A stretch of 64,000 nt of DNA, taken from Methylotenera_A sp044222005 (GTDB lineage Bacteria; Pseudomonadota; Gammaproteobacteria; Burkholderiales; Methylophilaceae). The position numbers were made by a program, and so were the translations under genes. The first letter of the stretch is position 1. Each line of letters begins with the position of its first letter. The DNA lies in the NCBI GenBank assembly GCA_044222005.1, contig JBGANY010000001.1, forward strand, positions 1-64,000, given 5' to 3'. The notes beneath the pieces were generated by a model. The model did no database searches and had not been told where the DNA came from. It worked only from the letters and a program-made list of their open reading frames with translations. Of the stretch, positions 25,367-33,317 are shown in pieces.

Positions 25367-26343
25367 GCGTTACCCCCTGTGTTGCTGCCTGCAGACTGAC
25401 CGCCCGCTAAAATGGCCATGACCGCCATACGGACTGCAATCCCAAAGGTCACTTGCGGCAGAATCACGGATTGATGCCCGTCTGCCACGCTGGAGTCAAT
25501 CTCCACACCGCGATTCATCGGTCCAGGGTGCATGACGATGGCATCAGGTTTGGCGAGTTCAAGTTTTTCCTGCGTGAGCCCGAAGGTTTTAAAATATTCC
25601 TGCGCGCTGGGCAGCAGGGCGCCGCTCATGCGCTCGTTCTGCAGGCGCAACATCATGATCACATCCACATCCTTCAGGCCAGCTTTCATGTCGTGAAACA
25701 CCTGTACGCCCAGCTTTTCGACACCGGCTGGCAGCAACGTTTTTGGTGCGATCACACGCACTTCCGGCACGCCTAAGGTAGTCAAGGCGTGAATTTCGCT
25801 GCGTGCTACGCGCGAATGCAGTACATCTCCCACCAAAGCCACACGCAGATTGTGCATCTCCGGCTTGTAGCGGCGCACGGTGAACACATCCAGCAAGCCT
25901 TGTGTCGGATGCGCATGGCGTCCATCGCCCGCATTGATGACGCTGATATTATCCGGCACGTGCTGCGCAATAAAATGCGCCGCACCGCTTTGTCCGTGGC
26001 GCACCACGAACATGTCAGCATGCATGGCAATCAGGTTATCTACCGTGTCTAAGATGGTTTCGCCTTTGGATTGGCTTGAGGTGCCCACGTTCAGGTTGAT
26101 CACATCAGCCGAAAGGCGTTTTGCAGCAATTTCAAAGGTGGTGCGGGTGCGGGTGCTGTTCTCGAAAAAGATATTGCATACGGTTTTACCACGCAGCAGC
26201 GGCACTTTCTTGATGTCCCGCTCGGCTACGCCCACAAAGGTTTCTGCGGTATCCAGAATCTGGGTAAGGATTTTTTTTGGCAAGCCTTCTATTGTTAAAA
26301 GGTGCTTTAACTTGCCGTCGGCATCTAGTTGCGGGTTATACAT
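25363..26343 (-). CDS. pyrB: Aspartate carbamoyltransferase catalytic subunit
   Basis: Condenses carbamoyl phosphate and aspartate, the committed step of pyrimidine synthesis. The 326-residue protein has the phosphate-binding FFENSTRTRTTFE, HPTQGLLDVFT, the SQSKGET loop and MHPGPMNRGVEI. About 15 residues of N-terminal extension precede the core. It overlaps pyrR by 8 nt and pyrC' by 4 nt, fitting the class of ATCase that complexes with a dihydroorotase homologue rather than PyrI. Confidence 0.97.
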   Translation of the reverse strand: MYNPQLDADGKLKHLLTIEGLPKKILTQILDTAETFVGVAERDIKKVPLLRGKTVCNIFFENSTRTRTTFEIAAKRLSADVINLNVGTSSQSKGETILDTVDNLIAMHADMFVVRHGQSGAAHFIAQHVPDNISVINAGDGRHAHPTQGLLDVFTVRRYKPEMHNLRVALVGDVLHSRVARSEIHALTTLGVPEVRVIAPKTLLPAGVEKLGVQVFHDMKAGLKDVDVIMMLRLQNERMSGALLPSAQEYFKTFGLTQEKLELAKPDAIVMHPGPMNRGVEIDSSVADGHQSVILPQVTFGIAVRMAVMAILAGGQSAGSNTGGNA

Positions 26344-26848
26344 TATTATTCTCTAGTGATAAATGTAGTTTACCTTTGGTGTCTTGTGAAAGCTGTAAAC
26401 TCTGATGAGGTTTCAGCAGGATTTCTGCGCCAACAATATTGGGGAGGATAGGCAATTCCGCGCCTCCGCGGTTTATCAGCACTGCAAGCATGATGCTGGC
26501 AGGGCGGCCGTAATCGAATAGCTCGTTCATGGCGGCACGCGCGGTGCGGCCGGTATAAAAAATATCGTCAATCAGAATAATATGTTTTTCTTGCACATCA
26601 AACGGAATCTGCGAGGGCTTAGGCTCAGCCTTCAGGCCGCGCTGGGCATAGTCGTCGCGGTACAGCGCTGCGTCCAGTGTGCCGTAGGCAACGTCCTGTT
26701 TAATCGATTTCAAAATACGCTGCATCAACCATACGCCACCGCTGTGAATGCCCACCAAGGCGCTGTTGGATGGGCCATTTTTTTCTAGCTGCGCCTGGAT
26801 TCTGGCGGTGATGTCAGTCAGTAATGCTTCGGGATCAGGTAGTTGCAT
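26336..26848 (-). CDS. pyrR: PyrR bifunctional protein / uracil phosphoribosyltransferase
   Basis: A 170-residue type I phosphoribosyltransferase with the PRPP motif IILIDDIFYTGRTARAAM and the PyrR-type ALYRDDYAQRG. In Gram-positives PyrR is an RNA-binding attenuator; in Proteobacteria the role may be only enzymatic. I see no PyrR-type antiterminator hairpins in the 5-nt gap before it, so attenuation is not supported here. It lies between ruvX and pyrB. Confidence 0.95.
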   Translation of the reverse strand: MQLPDPEALLTDITARIQAQLEKNGPSNSALVGIHSGGVWLMQRILKSIKQDVAYGTLDAALYRDDYAQRGLKAEPKPSQIPFDVQEKHIILIDDIFYTGRTARAAMNELFDYGRPASIMLAVLINRGGAELPILPNIVGAEILLKPHQSLQLSQDTKGKLHLSLENNNV

Positions 26849-26853
26849 AGTTG

Positions 26854-27321
26854 TTAGCTAGCGAGTCCATCAAAATAAGATTGTAATATGGTTTGTGCCG
26901 CCACTGTATCCAGCATGGCTTTTTGCTCACGTCCTTTAACACCTGCTTCGCGTAAATTCTGCGCGGCTTCGGCCGAGCTCAAACGTTCGTCAACCATCAT
27001 GACCGGTAAATTAAAGCGGCCTTCAAGCCGCTGTGCAAATTTTTTAGAGAGATGCGTCAGTATGTGGGGTGTGCCATCCAGATGCATGGGCAAGCCCACG
27101 ATCAACAGATCAGGACGCCAATCCTGAATGATGGCCGCAATTTGCGTAAAGCGTGCGGCATTCGATTCGCTATCAATGGTAAGCAAGGGATGGGCGACTT
27201 TCAGCATGGTTTCACCTACCGCCACGCCAATCCGCTTTTCGCCAAAATCGAAGGCCAGCACCGTGCCGGTAATGTCGTGATAGCTGCGCTCTAAGATAGG
27301 CAAATGGCTCTGGTTTAGCAT
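26854..27321 (-). CDS. ruvX: Holliday junction resolvase-like protein RuvX/YqgF
   Basis: A 155-residue RNase H-fold nuclease acting in 16S rRNA 5' processing and possibly recombination. Key elements: GTVLAFDFGEKRIGVAVGE, VGLPMHLDG, DERLSSAEA and the C-terminal Asp in KAMLDTVAAQTIL. Its ATG directly abuts the yqgE stop (TGAATG). Confidence 0.95.
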   Translation of the reverse strand: MLNQSHLPILERSYHDITGTVLAFDFGEKRIGVAVGETMLKVAHPLLTIDSESNAARFTQIAAIIQDWRPDLLIVGLPMHLDGTPHILTHLSKKFAQRLEGRFNLPVMMVDERLSSAEAAQNLREAGVKGREQKAMLDTVAAQTILQSYFDGLAS

Positions 27322-27900
27322 TCAGGCGTGTCCTGCCACATCTGACAAGTTGGCCAAATTTAGTCCCATCATTTTCATTGCGCAATCAAATTTTTCATGA
27401 TCGGCCTTATCGAAAATCAACGCATGAATATCGCTTAAATTCTTGGTTTCCAGGCTGAGCCATGCGTTTTGTGCCAGCTCGCTTTCTAGCTGGCCTGCTG
27501 TCCAGCCGGCATAGCCCAGGGCGATGAGCATTTTTTGCGGGCCTTTGTTATGTGCGGTGGCCTCTAGTATATCTTTCGAGGTAGTTAACGCAACCGAGTT
27601 ATTAATGACGATGGTCGAGTTGAATTCCTCATGCGGCGCAGGCATGATGTCGTGCAGAATAAAACCGCGTTCAGTTTGCACAGGTCCGCCGAAATGAACG
27701 GTTTCTTTGAGAAGGGGCTGCGGTTCGGCTTCAAGCCGGATTTGCTCAAACAAATCGGCAACCGTGATATCGGCGCTGCGATTAATAATGACGCCCATGG
27801 CGCCGTCCTGATTGTGCGTGCAGATATAGGTGACGGTTTTAGAAAAATACGGGTCTGTCATGGCGGGCATCGCGATGAGAAACTGACCTGTAAGATTCAT
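27322..27900 (-). CDS. YqgE/AlgH family protein (UPF0301)
   Basis: A conserved protein of about 192 aa with MNLTGQFLIAMPAMTDPYFSKTVTYIC, GAMGVIINR, and FHILVGYAGWTAGQLE-type blocks (ALGYAGWTAGQLESEL here). Function unresolved; relatives affect alginate regulation in Pseudomonas. The frame opens three codons earlier at TTG (27909), but ATG at 27898-27900 fits the family and has GGA just upstream. First gene of yqgE-ruvX-pyrR-pyrB-pyrC'. Confidence 0.93.
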   Translation of the reverse strand: MNLTGQFLIAMPAMTDPYFSKTVTYICTHNQDGAMGVIINRSADITVADLFEQIRLEAEPQPLLKETVHFGGPVQTERGFILHDIMPAPHEEFNSTIVINNSVALTTSKDILEATAHNKGPQKMLIALGYAGWTAGQLESELAQNAWLSLETKNLSDIHALIFDKADHEKFDCAMKMMGLNLANLSDVAGHA

Positions 27901-27957
27901 ATTATCCAATGGTGCTATTTTAACATAAATTATCTGGTGATTAATTCGCTTCGCTTT

Positions 27958-29070
27958 TTATTGGCCCTGCTGTTTCTCAGCTTCGTAATACCCCGTGATA
28001 TCCAGGCCGAAGCCCACCATGCTCGGCATTTTGCGTGGGGTAGCCATCAAGCGCATTTTGCGCACGCCTAAATCCAGCAAAATCTGCGAGCCGATGCCGT
28101 AGGTACGCAACTCCTGGTTGTAACGAATCGGCTCGTCGGCATGCTCGATACGCGTGACTATATCAGCCCCTGATTCAGCATGATGCAACAGGATCATTAC
28201 GCCACAAGACGCTTCAGCTATGGCATGCATGGCTTTGAGTGTATTCCAGCTGTGGGTGCAACTGCTGCTGTCGAGCAGATCGAACACCGAAAGCGGTTCA
28301 TGCACGCGCACTAAACACTCGGTATCCGGAGCAGGGTTGCCCTTGATTAAAGCCAGGTGTGTTTCATTGGAGATTTTATCGCGATACGCTATCAGCCGCA
28401 TCTCGCCGTAAGGGGTAGCAACGGTGCGCTCTGCGGCGCGTTCTATGAGCTTTTCGGTTTCACTGCGGTAGCGGATTAAATCGGCAATCGTGCCGATTTT
28501 GATGTGATGCAGTTTGGCGATTTCCAGCAAGTCTGGCAAGCGTGCCATTTCGCCATCGTCTTTTAAAATCTCGCAAATCACACCTGCAGGCTCGCAGCCC
28601 GCCAGTGCCGCTAAATCACTGCCGGCCTCGGTATGTCCGGCGCGTACCAGTACGCCGCCATTTTGTGCGGCGAGCGGGAAAATATGGCCTGGGCTGACCA
28701 GGCTTTTCGCGTTGGCATTTTTAGCGACCGCAGCCTGAATCGTAGTCGCACGGTCGGCAGCCGAAATGCCGGTGGTAACGCCAGTGGCGGCTTCAATGGA
28801 TACGGTGAAATTAGTTCCCAGGCGTGAATCGTTTTTTAGCACCATGGGTGGCAGATTGAGCTGTTTGCAACGCGCCTCGGTCAGCGTGAGGCAAATCAGG
28901 CCGCGCCCGTGCTTGGCCATAAAGTTGATGTGTTCGGCAGTGGCAAATTCAGCCGCAATCACAAAATCGCCTTCGTTCTCACGGTTTTCGTCGTCCACCA
29001 GAATAACCATTTTGCCAGATTTGATGTCGGCGATAATTTCGGCAATGGGGCTAATTGAATTATGCGGCAT
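27958..29070 (-). CDS. ribBX: RibBX: DHBP synthase fused to a degenerate GTP cyclohydrolase II domain
   Basis: The N-terminal half is a complete 3,4-dihydroxy-2-butanone-4-phosphate synthase (DDENRENEGDFVIAAE, HTEAGSDLAALAG), making a riboflavin precursor from ribulose 5-phosphate. The C-terminal half looks like RibA, but the zinc ligands are gone: where active enzymes have VRVHSE-C-x-GD-x-F-x-S-x-x-C-x-C, this has VRVHEPLSVFDLLDSS. This matches RibBX-type proteins with an inactive RibA domain, so a separate RibA should exist elsewhere. The total is 370 aa; the start overlaps ribE by 11 nt. Confidence 0.94.
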   Translation of the reverse strand: MPHNSISPIAEIIADIKSGKMVILVDDENRENEGDFVIAAEFATAEHINFMAKHGRGLICLTLTEARCKQLNLPPMVLKNDSRLGTNFTVSIEAATGVTTGISAADRATTIQAAVAKNANAKSLVSPGHIFPLAAQNGGVLVRAGHTEAGSDLAALAGCEPAGVICEILKDDGEMARLPDLLEIAKLHHIKIGTIADLIRYRSETEKLIERAAERTVATPYGEMRLIAYRDKISNETHLALIKGNPAPDTECLVRVHEPLSVFDLLDSSSCTHSWNTLKAMHAIAEASCGVMILLHHAESGADIVTRIEHADEPIRYNQELRTYGIGSQILLDLGVRKMRLMATPRKMPSMVGFGLDITGYYEAEKQQGQ

Positions 29071-29662
29071 TCTCGTGCGTCCATTCTGTCATGCGCTCCA
29101 CATAGCGAGCAATCAGGTCGATTTCGAGGTTCACGTGGTCGCCAACCTTCAAATATTTGAATGTGGTGTGCTCTAATGTATGTGGGATAATGTTCATGGT
29201 AAAGATGTCCTGCGCAATGCTGTTCACGGTCAGGCTCACGCCATCGGCGCAAATCGAACCTTTTTTTGCGATGTATTTAGAAATCCCATGCGGCGCGCGT
29301 ATCGCCAGCAACCAGCAATCGCCGGCTTGTTCAAAGCGCGTTACCTGTCCCGTGCCGTCCACATGACCGCTCACCAAATGCCCGCCCAATCTGTCTTGCA
29401 AACGTAATGCTTTTTCCAAATTGACCGCTTGCCCGTTATTTAAGCCTGCCGTAACGTTCAATGTTTCTTTTGAAACATGTACCTCAAAATGCGTTTTGTC
29501 GAAATGGGTAACTGTTAGGCAAACCCCATTGACAGCAATGCTGTCGCCAATTTGCACATCGTCCAGGCCCAAATGGGTGGCATGGATTGACAGCTTCAGG
29601 TCTTCGCCAACCTTTGTGGTTGCGTCAATATCGCCAACTGCTTGTATGATTCCAGTAAACAT
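29060..29662 (-). CDS. ribE: Riboflavin synthase (alpha chain)
   Basis: Dismutates two molecules of 6,7-dimethyl-8-ribityllumazine to riboflavin. The 200-residue protein has the hallmark start MFTGIIQAVG and two lumazine-binding repeats (SIAVNGVCLTV and GSICADGVSLTV). It is the first gene of ribE-ribBX. Only about 50 nt separate it from the divergent gene at 29712, so an FMN riboswitch does not fit. Confidence 0.97.
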   Translation of the reverse strand: MFTGIIQAVGDIDATTKVGEDLKLSIHATHLGLDDVQIGDSIAVNGVCLTVTHFDKTHFEVHVSKETLNVTAGLNNGQAVNLEKALRLQDRLGGHLVSGHVDGTGQVTRFEQAGDCWLLAIRAPHGISKYIAKKGSICADGVSLTVNSIAQDIFTMNIIPHTLEHTTFKYLKVGDHVNLEIDLIARYVERMTEWTHENAA

Positions 29663-29711
29663 GATGATATTTTAACAGTATTAATAAAAAGCACAGTTTA
29701 AAAATGTTGGC

Positions 29712-31307
29712 ATGCAGTTTGCAAAACATGAACTAGATGCCTTAAAAATGACGACGGCTCAACTGGCTAAAATTCAATTTGATTCCCTAGAAAATATGGA
29801 AAGCAACATCGAACTGGTGCTGGAGATTGATAAAAAATCTTATCAAAACTCCAAGAAAATCACATATAAGTACTTGACTGTATTGAGATTAAATAAAACA
29901 TTGGAAGCCGAATTATACAATGTTGCCTATGCGTATCAAAGACAACTCTATGTGGCTTATACGCAATTTCTGGATTTATATCTTGGGCAAAATAAAATCG
30001 TTTTCAGCAATGAAAAGATCAATTTAATTTTGTGCCGTCATCTAAGTACGACTTTTGCAATGGCTAAATGGCGCTATTTTGATGATCAGCCTGCGCCAAT
30101 CGGTACATGGGCGAATGTTTGTAAAGTCATCAAATGTGCCGAAAATTTGGCATTATTGAATACCAATCTGTTTTTGTATGATCACCAGAAGAAGGAAACC
30201 AGCATCGCCACTTTGTTGGAACGGGGTTTCATGGTGGATACCTTGCATAAGGGTAACTACAGCCGCCTGCAAATTCAATTGACCGAACAAATTCTGAAAG
30301 TCTGGGCCACCAATCCATTATTGCTTAACAAATATAAGCAAGACAGGTTTCAGTTTTTTATCAATGTGGAAGGCGACAAAGGGCCTGAGCGTATAAGAGC
30401 AGTTGAGAAGTTTGCAGATTACCGTTTTTGGAAGACCACGCGCTTGATTGATAAGATCGAAGCCTATCTATGTGCTGTCGATACACAAAAGCCTTTAGCT
30501 GAGTTTGAGCTGGAGAAAATGGCTTCGACAGATTCACTGGTTAAGTTGTTCAAAAAACTGCGTGTGGAATGGTGTGTTGAGGGCTACGAGCGTCAGCGCA
30601 GAAAAGAAGCCAGAAATAAAAGAAATATGCTGATTAATGTAAGCTACGGTCTGGAAGATATTTGCCGCCGCTTAAATGCAGCCAAACCCAGGCGGGACGC
30701 AAGACCAACACAAAGAGATGCATTTGGATTTGAAATGCAGGTGGCCGCGCATCGCAGAGGCCAACAGGCGCCGCAAGATTATCAGGCCAGCCAGAATAAG
30801 CTGGGCAGTGAGAACTGGTGGCTGGTTGATGAAAGCGCTAGCGGGTTTGCAGTTGACTTGGGCAAAACCTATAGCAGCTGGATTGAGCCCGGCAAGCTGA
30901 TAGGCTATACCACGCCGGAAGACAAGGAGTTGTTCGTTATCGCCGAAATCAGAAGTGTGAGAAAACAGGCCAATGGTACTTATCGAGCCGGGCTGAAGGT
31001 GCTTGGATCCCATGGCGCTTCTGTGCAGGTTGGGCGCTTAGATCAAAGCAATTTTACCGAAGCGCTAAGCGGTTATTATGTAGATGAGGCAGATGCCAAT
31101 CTGAGTCAGTACAATACCTTTGCCGGCTTGTTGCTGGGCGGTCAAGATGATAGCAAATCGCACCGAACTTCGTTGATTTTGCCGCGATGTGAATACAAGC
31201 GTGGCAGTAAATTCAGAATCAACATAGAAGGCGACGACAAAATAATAGAGATGGGCGCGCCGTTGATGAAGCAGCGAGAATGGGTGCGCGTGGCGTTGCC
31301 TATCTAA
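29712..31307 (+). CDS. Uncharacterised 531-residue cytoplasmic protein
   Basis: No signal peptide or membrane segment. The long N-terminal two thirds is predicted mainly helical (for example MTTAQLAKIQFDSLENMESNIELVLEI). A basic linker follows (about 290-350, many K and R). The C-terminal third is beta-rich and reads NWWLVDESASGFAVDLGKTYSSWIEPGKLIGYT, reminiscent of PilZ-like or other beta-barrel regulatory domains with a DESxxG turn. This resemblance is tentative; the canonical PilZ RxxxR is not evident. No Shine-Dalgarno site is clear at the ATG. It stands alone between divergent ribE and lolC. Confidence 0.75.
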   Translation: MQFAKHELDALKMTTAQLAKIQFDSLENMESNIELVLEIDKKSYQNSKKITYKYLTVLRLNKTLEAELYNVAYAYQRQLYVAYTQFLDLYLGQNKIVFSNEKINLILCRHLSTTFAMAKWRYFDDQPAPIGTWANVCKVIKCAENLALLNTNLFLYDHQKKETSIATLLERGFMVDTLHKGNYSRLQIQLTEQILKVWATNPLLLNKYKQDRFQFFINVEGDKGPERIRAVEKFADYRFWKTTRLIDKIEAYLCAVDTQKPLAEFELEKMASTDSLVKLFKKLRVEWCVEGYERQRRKEARNKRNMLINVSYGLEDICRRLNAAKPRRDARPTQRDAFGFEMQVAAHRRGQQAPQDYQASQNKLGSENWWLVDESASGFAVDLGKTYSSWIEPGKLIGYTTPEDKELFVIAEIRSVRKQANGTYRAGLKVLGSHGASVQVGRLDQSNFTEALSGYYVDEADANLSQYNTFAGLLLGGQDDSKSHRTSLILPRCEYKRGSKFRINIEGDDKIIEMGAPLMKQREWVRVALPI

Positions 31308-31369
31308 ATTTTAACAATTTTCAATCGGTGTAGAATCTTGGCAGCCTAAAAACTGCTAAGATTCACCCT

Positions 31370-32635
31370 ATGTCTGTATTTTCAAAACTTCCGTTTGAGC
31401 TGTTTGTAGGCCTGCGCTATCTACGCGCAAAACGCAAAAGCCACTTCACCACCTTTATTTCTATCACCAGTATGGTCGGCATCGCGCTTGGTGTCGCGGT
31501 GCTTATTGTGGTGCTTTCGGTGATGAATGGTTTTGGTGCGGAATTGCGGAATCGCATTTTGGGTGTTGCCTCACATTTGCAAATCACCGAGGGCAGCAAT
31601 ACGCTTTCTAACTGGCAATCTGTGATGCGTGAGGTTGATGGCATTCCTCATGTAGTGGCCGCAGCGCCCTTTGTGATGGCGCAGGGCATGCTTTCTTTCG
31701 GGCCAGTCGCTCAAGGAACGCTGGTGCGCGGCGTGCTGCCCGATGCCGAGGTGAAGGTGGCTGAATTTGCCGAAAAAATGAAAGTTGGCAAGCTGGCTGA
31801 TCTGCGCGCGGGTGAGTTTGGCATTATATTGGGCACTGATCTGGCCTATTCATTGGGCCTTACGGTAGGGGACAAGGTAATCCTGATGTCGCCATCAGGC
31901 CAGGCCACACCGGTGGGCACCATGCCTCGTATGAAACAGTTTAAGTTGATAGGCTTGTTTGAGATGGGTTACCAGGCTTATGACTCAGGCCTGGCGCTGA
32001 TTCATATGGAGGATGCGGCCAAGCTGTACCGCATGGAAGACAAGGTTTCTGGCTTAAGGTTAAAACTCGACGACCCGTTTTTAACATCCGTAGTCGCGCC
32101 AGAAATAGCTGCTAAGTTGAGTGGCCAGGGTAATTATTATTTGAGTGACTGGGTGCAAGAAAACCCCAATTTCTTTCAGGCGCTTAAAATGGAAAAACGC
32201 ATCATGTCCATCATCATGGTGCTGGTGGTGGCGGTCGCCGCATTCAATATAGTATCCACGTTAATTATGGCAGTGATCGACAAGCGCGCCGATATTGCGA
32301 TTATGCGCACCTTTGGCGCCAGTCCGCGCAGCATCATGAAGATATTTATTATCCAGGGCGTGTTGATCGGCGCGATTGGCACACTATTAGGTGTCGGACT
32401 GGGAATCCTAATCACGCTGAATGTTGATGTCATCGTGCCGTTTATTGAGCAATTATTTAACACAAAATTTTTAGCTAAGGATGTTTATTACATTAGCGAA
32501 GTGCCTTCACAGTTGCTGTGGTCTGATGTCAGCGTGATTGCGCTCACCTCTTTTGTACTAAGCCTGCTGGCGACGCTTTACCCGAGTTATAAGGCCTCCC
32601 AAATTAATCCTGCAGAGGCGTTGAGATATGAGTAG
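31370..32635 (+). CDS. lolC: Lipoprotein-releasing ABC transporter permease LolC/LolE family
   Basis: Inner-membrane permease that extracts outer-membrane lipoproteins and hands them to LolA. The 421-residue protein has an N-terminal membrane helix, a large periplasmic MacB-type domain (about 50-250), and three C-terminal helices with the FtsX region RADIAIMRTFGASPRSIMKIF and NPAEALRYE at the end. Only one permease is present, so the complex may be a LolC2D2-type homodimer (LolF-like). lolD overlaps it by 8 nt. Confidence 0.95.
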   Translation: MSVFSKLPFELFVGLRYLRAKRKSHFTTFISITSMVGIALGVAVLIVVLSVMNGFGAELRNRILGVASHLQITEGSNTLSNWQSVMREVDGIPHVVAAAPFVMAQGMLSFGPVAQGTLVRGVLPDAEVKVAEFAEKMKVGKLADLRAGEFGIILGTDLAYSLGLTVGDKVILMSPSGQATPVGTMPRMKQFKLIGLFEMGYQAYDSGLALIHMEDAAKLYRMEDKVSGLRLKLDDPFLTSVVAPEIAAKLSGQGNYYLSDWVQENPNFFQALKMEKRIMSIIMVLVVAVAAFNIVSTLIMAVIDKRADIAIMRTFGASPRSIMKIFIIQGVLIGAIGTLLGVGLGILITLNVDVIVPFIEQLFNTKFLAKDVYYISEVPSQLLWSDVSVIALTSFVLSLLATLYPSYKASQINPAEALRYE

Positions 32636-33302
32636 CATCATTGCCTGCCAAAACCTTTGCAAAACCTATACCGGTCTGGATGTAGCCGTGCTCAACGGTA
32701 TTGATTTAAGCATTAAAAACGGCGAGCAAATTGCGATTGTAGGCGAGTCCGGTTCGGGCAAAAGTACGCTGCTGCATTTACTGGGCGGACTGGATGTGCC
32801 AACCAGCGGTACCGTTGAACTGGCGGATAAAAACCTGAGCCAGTTATCTGAAACCGAAAAAGGTTTGCTTCGCAATCAAACCTTGGGTTTCGTATATCAG
32901 TTTCACCATTTATTGCCGGAATTCACCGCGATTGAAAACGTGGCCATGCCTTTGCTGATACGCCGCCTGCCTCGTGAGCAGGCCTTGGAAAAGGCGCGAT
33001 TGATGCTCGAAAAAGTAGGCCTGGCGCATCGTTTGGAGCACATGCCGGGCGAACTCTCCGGCGGCGAGCGGCAGCGGGCAGCGCTGGCGCGGGCTTTAGT
33101 CACACAACCTGCATGTATATTGGCTGATGAGCCGACGGGTAATCTGGACCGGGTGACGGCTAACCAGGTATTTGATTTGTTGCTGGAAATCAATAAGGAA
33201 CAAAACACCAGCCTGGTGGTGGTGACGCATGACTTGGGCCTGGCTGCAAAAATGCAGCGCCGGTATCGTTTAGAAGACGGCAAACTTAATTCATTTAATT
33301 AG
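32628..33302 (+). CDS. lolD: Lipoprotein-releasing ABC transporter ATP-binding protein LolD
   Basis: ATPase of the lipoprotein release system, 224 aa. Walker A GESGSGKSTLLHLLGG (about 39-54), signature LSGGERQRAALARAL, Walker B CILADEPTGNLD. Its start overlaps the lolC stop, indicating coupled synthesis of permease and ATPase. Confidence 0.97.
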   Translation: MSSIIACQNLCKTYTGLDVAVLNGIDLSIKNGEQIAIVGESGSGKSTLLHLLGGLDVPTSGTVELADKNLSQLSETEKGLLRNQTLGFVYQFHHLLPEFTAIENVAMPLLIRRLPREQALEKARLMLEKVGLAHRLEHMPGELSGGERQRAALARALVTQPACILADEPTGNLDRVTANQVFDLLLEINKEQNTSLVVVTHDLGLAAKMQRRYRLEDGKLNSFN

Positions 33303-33317
33303 ATGGTTAGCTTGTAA

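Noticed and set aside
26336..26853. PyrR-controlled attenuator before pyrR or pyrB
   Set aside because: The genes overlap or are 5 nt apart, leaving no room for leader hairpins.
29663..29711. FMN riboswitch before ribE
   Set aside because: The intergenic space is under 50 nt and lacks the conserved stems.
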